Made by a program: the position numbers and the translations under genes | Shown here: piece after piece, positions 1 through 6,605 of the stretch | Layout: each line of letters opens with the position of its first letter | Numbering within the stretch: the first letter of the stretch is position 1 | The notes under the pieces: generated by a model | Database searches by the model: none | The model's input: the letters and a program-made list of their open reading frames with translations, nothing else | What the model was told of the DNA's origin: nothing | Assembly (NCBI GenBank): GCA_009843585.1 | Contig: VYDC01000266.1 | Coordinates: forward strand, 1 to 8,935 | Direction of reading: 5' to 3' | Source: Chloroflexota bacterium | GTDB taxonomy: Bacteria > Chloroflexota > Dehalococcoidia > UBA2979 | Length of the DNA stretch: 8,935 nt

Positions 1-818
1 GGGGAACGGGGCGCGCGTCGTCTGCGACGTGGACGCGGAGCGATGGCTCGCGAGCGTCGCGCGGGTCGCCTCCGAGGTGCGGGCGGGCCTCTACGAGAAG
101 GTGGTGCTCGCGACCTGTCGCGAGCTCGCCTCCGGGGGCCCGATCGACCGCGGGCGAGCGCTTCGCCGTCTCCGGGACGGCTACCGGGACTGCCACCACT
201 TCAGCGTGACGCGCGAGGGCGCGACCTTCTTCGGTGCGAGCCCCGAGCTCCTCGTCAGCCTCCGGGGGGGTGCGATGCGGGCTCTCGGGCTCGCCGGATC
301 GGCGCAGCGGGGCTCGGATGCCGAGGACGACGAGCGCCGCGGCCGCGAGCTCCGTGCGAGCCATACGCGAGGCGCTGCTCCCGGCGAGCCGCTGGCTGCG
401 CGCGCCGAACCAGCCCGGGCTCCTCCGTCTCCGCAACATCCAGCACCTCGCCACGGAGGTGCGCGGGGAGGTCTGGCCCGGCGCCGACGTGCTCGATCTC
501 GTCGAGAGACTCCACCCGACGCCGGCCGTCGGCGGCTGGCCGACGGAGCGGGCGCTGCGGGTGATCACGGATCACGAGCGCTTCGACCGCGGCTGGTACG
601 GCGGCCCGGTCGGCTGGCTCGACGGCGCCGGCGACGGGGAGTTCGCCGTCGCGCTGCGCTCCGCGCTCGTCCGGGGAGAGCGCGCGTGGCTCTTCGCGGG
701 CGCCGGTATCATGGGCGACTCGGAGCCGGCCGACGAGCTCGCCGAGGTCGAGCTGAAGTTCCGCCCGCTCGCGGAGGCGCTGGGCCTGACGCCTCCACGC
801 GAGGCCGCCGGAGCCTGA
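1..818 (+). pseudogene. menF: Isochorismate synthase MenF, 5'-partial and frameshifted by an internal deletion
   Basis: Isochorismate synthase converts chorismate to isochorismate, the first committed step to menaquinone. The left edge cuts the gene, so the N-terminal part is missing. Frame 2 (from base 2 to about 361) encodes KVVLA, with the catalytic-base Lys at 98-100, then GASPELL with the general-acid Glu at 245-247, LAGS, and GREL. The family then continues in frame 3 from about 354: VRAIREAL, LRNIQHLAT, HPTPAVGGWP, FDRGWYGGPVGWLD, GEFAVALRSALV, LFAGAGI, and ELAEVELK with a metal-ligand Glu at 744-746; stop TGA is at 816-818. The family segment SxKDxxEH, which supplies another Mg2+-binding Glu (E284 in E. 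coli MenF), is in neither frame. About a dozen codons are missing and the phase is shifted by one, so the product should be inactive if the sequence is right. The position before LAGS that is Glu in E. coli MenF (TEALAGT) is Leu here; E. coli EntC also lacks Glu there. EntC-type identity is possible, but the men neighbours favour MenF. An assembly error cannot be excluded. Confidence 0.85.
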
Positions 819-853
819 TTCCCGCGCCCGCCGCGCGGCGTTCGCCCCGGCCT

Positions 854-858
854 GGAGG
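854..858 (+). promoter_or_regulatory. Shine-Dalgarno sequence of menD
   Basis: GGAGG lies five bases upstream of GTG at 864-866. A more upstream in-frame GTG at 858-860 overlaps this ribosome-binding site and so is unlikely to be the initiator. The site therefore favours 864 as the menD start. Confidence 0.6.
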
Positions 859-863
859 TGCCC

Positions 864-2714
864 GTGCCCGAGAGCCGCGACACGCCGCCGCCCCCGCCCG
901 CCGCGGCCACGCCGGGGGGCGCCTTCGCGCGCGTTCTGGTCAGGCAGCTCGCGCGCTGCGGCGTGAGGCACGTCGTCATCTGTCCCGGCTCCCGCTCCAC
1001 GCCCCTGGTGCTCGCCGTCGCGAGCGAGCCGGGGATGCGCCCGCTGCTCCACGTCGACGAGCGGGCGGCCGGGTACTTCGCGCTGGGGATCGCGCGGCAG
1101 AGCGGCCGCCCGGTCGCCGTGGTCTCCACCTCGGGGACCGCGGCGGCGAACCTGCTGCCGGCCGCCGTCGAGGCCTCGCTCTCGCGCGTCCCGCTCCTGC
1201 TCCTGACGGCGGACCGGCCCCCCGAGCTGCGCGGCGTCGGTGCGCCGCAGGCTATCGACCAGCTGCGGCTCTTCGGCGAGCACGCGCGCTGGTCGGCCGA
1301 GGCGCCGTGCGCCCCGGCCGAGGGCGAGGCGCCGGAGGCGCTGCTCGCCCACGCGCGCCAGCTCGGCGCCCGCGCCGTCGAGGCCGCGGCCGGGCCACCG
1401 GCCGGCTCCGTCCATCTCAACCTCCCGTTCCGCGAGCCGCTGGTCGCCGCGGACGGGGATCCGGAGCGCCTCGCGGCCGCCGCCGCGGAGGCGGTGACGC
1501 TGCTGCCTCCGCCCGCCCGCGCGCCGCTCCTCCCGCCGTCCGGGGAGATCCAGGCGCTCGCGGCGGAGAGCGCGGGGCGCCGGGGAGTGCTCGTCTGCGG
1601 GCCGGCGTCGCCGGAGCTCCCGGTGGCGGCGATCGTGAGGCTCGCCGCAGCGCTCGGCTGGCCCGTGCTCGCCGATGCGCTCTCGGGCCTGCGCCGGGCC
1701 TCCGCTGACGACGGCGTCATCTGGACCTACGACGCGATCCTGCGCGAGCCGTCGACGGCTGAGAGGCTCGCCCCGGAGATCGTGATCCGCTTCGGAGCGC
1801 AGCCGACGTCGAAGCCGCTCGCGACGTGGCTGGCCCGGCTGCATCGCGGCGGCGCGCTCAGGGAGTACGTCGTCGACGAGGCGGACGGGTGGCGCGACCC
1901 CTCGGCATCCGCGGCGCAGCTCCGCTCCGAGCCGGGAGCCTTCGCCGACGCCCTCGCCGCCGCCTCAGGCGGGGCGCCGTCCGGGGACGGCGGGTGGCTG
2001 GCGTGCTGGCGCGAGGCCGACGCGATCGCGGGAGAGGCTCTCGATGCAGGCCTCGCGGCGATCGATGCGCGCGGCGAACCCTTCGAGGGGCTCGCCGCGC
2101 AGGTCCTCGCGGAGGCGCTTCCCGAGGGCGGGACGCTGGTCTGCGGCAACAGCATGCCGGTGCGCGATGTGGACGGCTTCGTGCCGGCGCTCGGGCGGCG
2201 GCTCCGCATCGTGGGAACCCGCGGTGCGTCGGGCATCGACGGCGTCGCCTCGACGGCGGCGGGCGCGGCGCTCGCGGCGGCCGAGCGGAGCGAGGGCCCC
2301 GTCGGGCTGCTCGTCGGCGATCTCTCGTTCCTCCACGACCTCACCGGGCTCTGGGCGGTCGGGCGCCACGACCTCTCGCTCGCCGTCGTGCTCCTCCACA
2401 ACGACGGCGGCGGCATCTTCCACTTCCTGCCGCAGCGCGAGGCGCTCCCCGGACTCTTCGAGCCGTGGTTCGGCACCCCGGCCGGGCTCGACGCCGCCCG
2501 CGCCGCCGCGCTCTTCGGCGGACGCCACGCGGCCCTGCCCCCGCGCGCCGCCGAGATGCGGGAGGCCGTCGCAGCGGCGGTCGGATCCCCGGGCCTCTCG
2601 GTGCTCGAGCTGCGCACGCACCGCGATCGCAACGTCGAGCTTCACCGCGAGCTGTGGGCCGGCGTCGCCGCGAGCCTGCGAGCGGCGCGGGTCGGCGCCG
2701 CCACGGGCCGGTGA
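864..2714 (+). CDS. menD: MenD, 2-succinyl-5-enolpyruvyl-6-hydroxy-3-cyclohexene-1-carboxylate (SEPHCHC) synthase
   Basis: This cytosolic thiamine-diphosphate enzyme decarboxylates 2-oxoglutarate and adds the succinyl-semialdehyde unit to isochorismate, giving SEPHCHC. The 616-residue product shows the N-terminal signature CPGSRSTPL (residues 40-48). HVDER follows, whose Glu66 matches the ThDP-activating Glu55 of E. coli. STSGTAAANLLPA and LTADRPPELR come next. The C-terminal ThDP/Mg domain has GTRGASGIDG, then GDLSFLHD (485-492) and HNDGGGIFHFLPQ (from 512), spaced as expected for the GDx(n)N metal motif. It is somewhat longer than the roughly 556-residue E. coli protein. About 20 N-terminal residues are a Pro/Ala-rich extension before the conserved domain. 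The GTG start at 864 was chosen for its well-placed GGAGG; GTG at 858 would add two residues. It lies 45 bases after the menF stop, and its TGA overlaps the menH GTG. Identity is secure. Confidence 0.96.
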   Translation: MPESRDTPPPPPAAATPGGAFARVLVRQLARCGVRHVVICPGSRSTPLVLAVASEPGMRPLLHVDERAAGYFALGIARQSGRPVAVVSTSGTAAANLLPAAVEASLSRVPLLLLTADRPPELRGVGAPQAIDQLRLFGEHARWSAEAPCAPAEGEAPEALLAHARQLGARAVEAAAGPPAGSVHLNLPFREPLVAADGDPERLAAAAAEAVTLLPPPARAPLLPPSGEIQALAAESAGRRGVLVCGPASPELPVAAIVRLAAALGWPVLADALSGLRRASADDGVIWTYDAILREPSTAERLAPEIVIRFGAQPTSKPLATWLARLHRGGALREYVVDEADGWRDPSASAAQLRSEPGAFADALAAASGGAPSGDGGWLACWREADAIAGEALDAGLAAIDARGEPFEGLAAQVLAEALPEGGTLVCGNSMPVRDVDGFVPALGRRLRIVGTRGASGIDGVASTAAGAALAAAERSEGPVGLLVGDLSFLHDLTGLWAVGRHDLSLAVVLLHNDGGGIFHFLPQREALPGLFEPWFGTPAGLDAARAAALFGGRHAALPPRAAEMREAVAAAVGSPGLSVLELRTHRDRNVELHRELWAGVAASLRAARVGAATGR

Positions 2715-3592
2715 GCGACCGCGGGCGCGGCTCCGTCGACACGCGCCGGGTGGCGGTCGACGGCGTCTCCTATCACGTCGAGCGCCGCGAGCCGTCCGGC
2801 CCGCCGCCCGGCGCGGGCCGCGTCCCGGTCGTCCTGCTGCACGGCTTCACCGGCTCCGCCTCGACGTGGGAGGGCCTCGCGGCGGCGCTCGCGGGGGCGG
2901 GACGCGCGGCGATCGCCGTCGACCTCATCGGGCACGGCCTCAGCGATGCGCCACGGGCGCCGTCCCGCTACGCCATCGAGCGCGTCGCCGACGATCTCGT
3001 CGCGCTGCTCTCGCAGCTGGGCCACCCGAGGGCCCGCTGGCTCGGCTACTCGATGGGGGGACGGGTGGCGCTGGTGCTCGCCGCCCGGCACCCGCGGAGC
3101 GTCGACGCCCTGCTGCTCGAGGGCGCGACCGCCGGCCTCTCCGACCCCGGGGAGCGCTCAGAGCGCGCGCGGGCCGACGACGCGCTCGCCGCCCGCATCG
3201 AGCGGGGCGGCGTCCCGGCCTTCGTGGAGGAGTGGGAGGGGCTCCCGCTGTGGGACTCGCAGCGCTCCCTCCCGCCGGAGGTGCGTGAGCGGCTGCGGCA
3301 GCAGCGGCTCCAGAACGACGCCGGCGGCCTCGCGCGCGCGCTGCGGGGGATGAGCGTCGGGCGGCAGCCCTCGCTCTGGGAAGAGCTCGGCCCGCTGTCG
3401 ATGCCCGCTCTCCTCCTCGCCGGCTCGCTCGACGGGAAGTTCACGACGATCGCCCGCGAGATGGCGCGCGCGCTCCCGAACGCTACGATGGAGCCGATAG
3501 GGGGCGCCGGGCACGCCGCGCACCTGGAGCGGCCAGGGGCGTTCGCCGAGGCGGTGCTGCGCTTCCTGGACGGTGCGGACGCGGCCGACTGA
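2711..3592 (+). CDS. menH: MenH, 2-succinyl-6-hydroxy-2,4-cyclohexadiene-1-carboxylate (SHCHC) synthase, alpha/beta hydrolase fold
   Basis: MenH removes pyruvate from the MenD product SEPHCHC to give SHCHC. The 293-residue alpha/beta-hydrolase has an oxyanion-hole segment LLHGFTGSASTW, then VDLIGHGLSD and the nucleophile elbow GYSMGGR with Ser114. Asp241 lies in LLAGSLDGKF and His268 in GAGHAAHLE, giving an apparent Ser-Asp-His triad in the order known for MenH. The general fold could serve other hydrolases, but GYSMGGR, GHGLSD and the position directly after menD make MenH the clear choice. The GTG start shares bases with the menD stop (GTGA at 2711-2714), so translation is probably coupled; no strong separate ribosome-binding site is visible. 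A preceding run in the same frame continues upstream inside menD but is only GC-rich shadow sequence. Confidence 0.93.
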   Translation: MSDRGRGSVDTRRVAVDGVSYHVERREPSGPPPGAGRVPVVLLHGFTGSASTWEGLAAALAGAGRAAIAVDLIGHGLSDAPRAPSRYAIERVADDLVALLSQLGHPRARWLGYSMGGRVALVLAARHPRSVDALLLEGATAGLSDPGERSERARADDALAARIERGGVPAFVEEWEGLPLWDSQRSLPPEVRERLRQQRLQNDAGGLARALRGMSVGRQPSLWEELGPLSMPALLLAGSLDGKFTTIAREMARALPNATMEPIGGAGHAAHLERPGAFAEAVLRFLDGADAAD

Positions 3593-3618
3593 CGCGTCGG
3601 GAGGGGCCACGGGACGAG

Positions 3619-4452
3619 ATGACGATGGACTGGCAACCCGTCGAGAGCTTTGAGGACATCCTCTACGAGCGCGCGCTTCTCAGGCCCGGCGCCGGCGTGG
3701 CGCGGATCACGATCAACCGCCCGGAGGTGCACAACGCCTTCCGGCCTCTGACGCTCACCGAGATGTCGAGGGCCTTCGAGCTCGCGAGCGAGGATCCCGA
3801 CGTCGGCGTCGTCCTTCTCACCGGCGCCGGCGGCCGCGCCTTCTGCTCCGGCGGCGATCAGCGCGTGCGCGGCGAGGGCGGCTACGTCGGCGACGACGGG
3901 GTGCCCCGCCTCAACGTGCTCCCTCTTCAGCGCTTCATCCGGACGATGCCGAAGCCGGTCATCGCCCTCGTCGCCGGCTGGGCGATCGGCGGCGGGCACG
4001 TGCTGCACGTGGTCTGCGATCTCACGATCGCCGCCGACAACGCGCGCTTCGGGCAGACCGGGCCGCGCGTCGGCTCCTTCGACGCCGGCTTCGGCGCCTC
4101 GATGCTGGCGCGCATCGTGGGGCACAAGAAGGCCCGCGAGATCTGGTATCTCTGCCGGCAGTACGACGCGGGGCAGGCGCTGGAGATGGGGCTGGTGAAC
4201 GCCGTGGTGCCGCTCGACCAGCTCGCCGAGGAGGGCGAGCGATGGGCGAGCGAGATCCTCCGCCACTCCCCCATCGCGATCCGGATGCTGAAGGCGGGAT
4301 TCCTCGCCGACACCGACGGCGCCGCCGGGCTGCAGCAGCTCGCCGGCGACGCGACGATGCTCTTCTACCACACCGACGAGGCGAAGGAGGGAAAGCTCGC
4401 CTTCCTGGAGAAGCGCGACCCGGACTTCACCCGCTTCCCCCGCCTCCCCTGA
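3619..4452 (+). CDS. menB: MenB, 1,4-dihydroxy-2-naphthoyl-CoA synthase
   Basis: MenB is a crotonase-fold enzyme that closes the second ring of o-succinylbenzoyl-CoA to give DHNA-CoA. The 277-residue product resembles E. coli MenB nearly end to end. It has ITINRPEVHNAFRPLT, FCSGGDQRVRG, the oxyanion-hole region AGWAIGGGHVLHVVCDLTIA, GQTGPRVGSFDAGFG (residues 145-159), REIWYLCRQYDA, and FYHTDEAKEG near the C terminus. With a constant offset of eight residues, Q146, G148 and W176 match the bicarbonate-binding residues Q154, G156 and W184 of E. coli. S153, D155 and Y250 match S161, D163 and Y258. It therefore looks like the bicarbonate-dependent type rather than the type with an Asp in place of the Gly. 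The ATG at 3619 follows GGGAGGGG (3599-3606) at a rather long spacing; ATG at 3625 is an alternative. It starts 26 bases after menH. Confidence 0.97.
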   Translation: MTMDWQPVESFEDILYERALLRPGAGVARITINRPEVHNAFRPLTLTEMSRAFELASEDPDVGVVLLTGAGGRAFCSGGDQRVRGEGGYVGDDGVPRLNVLPLQRFIRTMPKPVIALVAGWAIGGGHVLHVVCDLTIAADNARFGQTGPRVGSFDAGFGASMLARIVGHKKAREIWYLCRQYDAGQALEMGLVNAVVPLDQLAEEGERWASEILRHSPIAIRMLKAGFLADTDGAAGLQQLAGDATMLFYHTDEAKEGKLAFLEKRDPDFTRFPRLP

Positions 4453-4514
4453 TGCGCCGGCGCGCGGGAGGCCGGTCGTCGCCGCCTCCGGCGCTCAGCC
4501 GGGCGTGCCGGTGA
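4452..4514 (+). CDS. Possible 20-codon coupling mini-ORF between menB and menA
   Basis: An ATG at 4452-4454 overlaps the menB stop (TGATG). It opens a 20-codon Arg/Pro/Ser-rich frame that ends at TGA 4512-4514, which in turn overlaps GTG 4511-4513, a possible menA start (GTGA). The arrangement could carry ribosomes across the gap between menB and menA. There is no homology to support it, and the composition is what random GC-rich sequence gives, so it may be chance. Confidence 0.2.
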   Translation: MRRRAGGRSSPPPALSRACR

Positions 4515-5404
4515 GCGAGGCCGGCCCCGCCGCGTGGAGGCGCTGGGTGCTGGCGGCGCGTCTGCCGACGCTCACCGCGGCGGTCGCACCGGTCCTCGTC
4601 GGGAGCGGGCTCGCCGTGGGGGACGATCGCTTCGCGGCGGGCCCGGCCCTCGCTGCGCTCGCCGGCGCGGTCGCCATCCAGGTCGGGGCGAACCTCGCGA
4701 ACGACGTCTCGGACTTCCGCAAGGGGGCGGACGCGGCGGGCCGCATCGGTCCGCCGCGCGTGACGCAGCTCGGCCTGCTCTCGGAGCGCCAGGTCCTCGC
4801 CGGCATGTGGACCGCGTTCTCGGTCGCCGCCCTCTGCGGGGTCTACCTGACGGCCGTCGCCGGCTGGCCCGTCGTCGCCATCGGCCTCGCCTCGATCGCG
4901 GCCGCCCTCGCCTACAGCGGCGGGCCGTGGGCCTTCGGCTACCGCGGACTCGGCGAGCCGTTCACCTTCGTCTTCTTCGGCCTGATCGCGGTGGGCGGCA
5001 CCTACTACGTGCAGGCCGGCGACTGGGGAGGCGGGGCGCTCGCGGCGGCGCTCCCCGTGGGCTGCACGGTCACCGCGATCCTGGTCGTGAACAACGTGCG
5101 CGACATCGAGACCGACCGGGCGACCGGGAAGCGCACGCTCGCGGTGATCGTCGGCCGCCGCTGGGCGCGCGCTCTCTTCGCGGCGCTGCTCGGCGGCGCC
5201 TACGCGCTCACGGCGGCGCTCTGGCTCGCCGGCCCCTTCGAGCCCGGGGTGCTGCTCGTCGCGGCCGCTCTCCCGCTCGCGGCGCGGCCCCGCCTCGCCG
5301 TCCTCCGGGCGACGGACGGCCCGCCGCTCAACCGGGCGCTCCGCGAGACGGCGCGGTTCCACCTGCTCTTCAGCGCGCTGCTCGCGCTCGGAGTCGCGCT
5401 GTGA
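4505..5404 (+). CDS. menA: MenA, 1,4-dihydroxy-2-naphthoate polyprenyltransferase
   Basis: This integral-membrane UbiA-family prenyltransferase attaches a polyprenyl chain to DHNA with loss of CO2, giving demethylmenaquinone. The 299-residue product carries both Asp-rich Mg-diphosphate motifs. The first is NLANDVSDFRKGAD (residues 63-76), the second is NNVRDIETDRATGKRTLAV (from residue 196). Between and around them are about eight or nine hydrophobic segments typical of the family, for example near LTAAVAPVLVGSGLAV, AAGPALAALAGAVAIQVGA, FTFVFFGLIAVGGTYYV and FHLLFSALLALGVAL. The motif spelling is MenA-like rather than UbiA (4-hydroxybenzoate) like, and the men neighbours agree. The start is uncertain: GTG 4505 gives the listed length, while GTG 4511 would be two codons shorter and overlaps the stop of an upstream mini-ORF. 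No clear Shine-Dalgarno sits right before either. The gap after menB is 52 bases. Confidence 0.94.
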   Translation: MPVSEAGPAAWRRWVLAARLPTLTAAVAPVLVGSGLAVGDDRFAAGPALAALAGAVAIQVGANLANDVSDFRKGADAAGRIGPPRVTQLGLLSERQVLAGMWTAFSVAALCGVYLTAVAGWPVVAIGLASIAAALAYSGGPWAFGYRGLGEPFTFVFFGLIAVGGTYYVQAGDWGGGALAAALPVGCTVTAILVVNNVRDIETDRATGKRTLAVIVGRRWARALFAALLGGAYALTAALWLAGPFEPGVLLVAAALPLAARPRLAVLRATDGPPLNRALRETARFHLLFSALLALGVAL

Positions 5405-5417
5405 CCGACCGCGGCCT

Positions 5418-5421
5418 GAGG
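5418..5421 (+). promoter_or_regulatory. Shine-Dalgarno sequence of menC
   Basis: GAGG (within TGAGGCGAGGG) lies eight bases before ATG 5430-5432 in the 25-base gap after menA. It supports this ATG as the menC start. A second purine-rich run, GAGGG at 5423-5427, is too close to the ATG to be preferred. Confidence 0.5.
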
Positions 5422-5429
5422 CGAGGGCG

Positions 5430-6605
5430 ATGAGCGGGCTCGGCCTGCGCTGGCGCCCGGTCCGCCTGCCGCTGGCGAGCGCGCACCGCTCCGCGCTCCC
5501 CGGCGCCGCCGCCGACCTGCGGGTCCGCGAGGGGCTCGTGCTCGCGTGCGGGGACGGGACGAGGACCGGGTGGGGCGAGGCGCTGCCGCTGCCGCTCCCG
5601 GGCCAGCCGACCCCCGCCGAGCTCTCGGGCCTGCTGGCGGAGGGGGCGCCCGAGCTCGTGGAGGATCCCCGGCGCGCGCCGCCGGTGCTGCGCTGCGCGC
5701 TCGAGTCGGCGCTGCTCGACCTCGCGGGGCAGATCCGCGGCGTCCCGATGGCCGCGCTCATCGCCTCCCGCGAGCCGCCGCGGCCGGGAGCCTCGCTCGA
5801 GGTGAACGGCGTGATCGACGCCGACGCCGGGCCGCCGGCCGAGGTGGCGCGCGCGGGGCGCGCCCTGGCCCACGCCGGCTTCGGCACCCTGAAGCTCAAG
5901 GTCGGCGCGGCCGGCCTCGCCGTGGACGTCGCCCGCGTCGAGGCGCTGCGCGGCGCGTGCCCCGGGGCCCGCCTCCGCCTCGATGCGAACGGCGCGTGGC
6001 GGGAGCCCCTGGCGCGGCTCGCCGTCGAGCGCCTGGCCCCACACCGCATCGAGCTCATCGAGCAGCCGCTGCCCGCCGGCGACGTGGCGGCGCTCAGGCG
6101 GCTGCGCGAGATCTCGTCGATCCCGATCGCCGCCGACGAGGCGCTCTGGGAGGAGGGGGGCGCGACGCGCGTGCTCGCCGAGGACGCCGCCGACGTGCTC
6201 GTCCTGAAGCCGGCCGCGCTGGGCGGCGTGATCCGGGCGGCTGAGCTCGCCGCCAGCGCCCGGTGCCGGCGAGTCGGCGCGGTCGTGACGACGACGGTCG
6301 ACTCCTCGCTGGGGACGGCTCTCGCGCTGCAGCTCGCGGCCGCGGTCGAGTCCGATGCCGCGGCGCACGGCGGGGGAGCGGGCGGCCGCGCGCACGGGCT
6401 CGCGACCGGGCTCGCGCTCGGCGAGGATCTCGTCGTGGCGCCGCTCCTCCCCGGGGGCGGCCGGATGGCGCTCCCCGCGGCGCCCGGCCTGGGCATCGCC
6501 CCCGACGGCGGGGCGATCGAGCGCCTGGCGACCGGGCCGTGGTCCGAGGCGCCCGGACCCGCCTCGGCGCTCGACCGGGCCGTTGCCGACGCCGGGGCCG
6601 GATGA
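5430..6605 (+). CDS. menC: MenC, o-succinylbenzoate synthase (enolase superfamily)
   Basis: MenC dehydrates SHCHC to o-succinylbenzoate. The 391-residue product has the enolase-superfamily layout. The N-terminal capping domain includes GWGEALPLP and ALESALLDLAGQ. The barrel carries the KxK motif LKLKVG (Lys155, Lys157) and metal ligands Asp185 in LDANGAW, Glu211 in IEQPL and Asp236 in ADEAL. The second catalytic lysine is Lys260 in VLKPAALGG. These residues and their order match o-succinylbenzoate synthases. Related enzymes (dipeptide epimerases, N-acylamino acid racemases) share the scaffold, but the men operon position settles the role. The C-terminal part, after HGLATGLALGEDL, is a little longer than in many MenC proteins. 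It starts 25 bases after menA, and its stop overlaps the first menE ATG (ATGA at 6602-6605). Confidence 0.93.
   Translation: MSGLGLRWRPVRLPLASAHRSALPGAAADLRVREGLVLACGDGTRTGWGEALPLPLPGQPTPAELSGLLAEGAPELVEDPRRAPPVLRCALESALLDLAGQIRGVPMAALIASREPPRPGASLEVNGVIDADAGPPAEVARAGRALAHAGFGTLKLKVGAAGLAVDVARVEALRGACPGARLRLDANGAWREPLARLAVERLAPHRIELIEQPLPAGDVAALRRLREISSIPIAADEALWEEGGATRVLAEDAADVLVLKPAALGGVIRAAELAASARCRRVGAVVTTTVDSSLGTALALQLAAAVESDAAAHGGGAGGRAHGLATGLALGEDLVVAPLLPGGGRMALPAAPGLGIAPDGGAIERLATGPWSEAPGPASALDRAVADAGAG

Noticed and set aside
345..370. Programmed ribosomal frameshift joining the two menF frames
   Set aside because: There is no slippery heptamer or convincing stimulator. A frameshift would still leave out the conserved segment with the Mg2+-ligand Glu, so it would not restore a normal enzyme.
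362..1708. Continuation of the menF frame-2 open frame far past the frameshift, into menD
   Set aside because: After about 361 the translation turns into Arg/Ala/Pro-rich sequence without motifs, while frame 3 carries clear MenF sequence and another frame carries MenD. It is an out-of-frame shadow.
255..1844. Long antisense open frame opposite menF and menD
   Set aside because: It has the same composition-driven character: no recognisable domain, and it covers conserved coding sequence on the + strand.
4467..4489. GGAGGC / GCCTCC inverted repeat in the menB-menA gap as a terminator
   Set aside because: The stem is only six base pairs with an 11-base loop and no T-run follows; such repeats are common in GC-rich DNA, and menA is expected to be co-transcribed.
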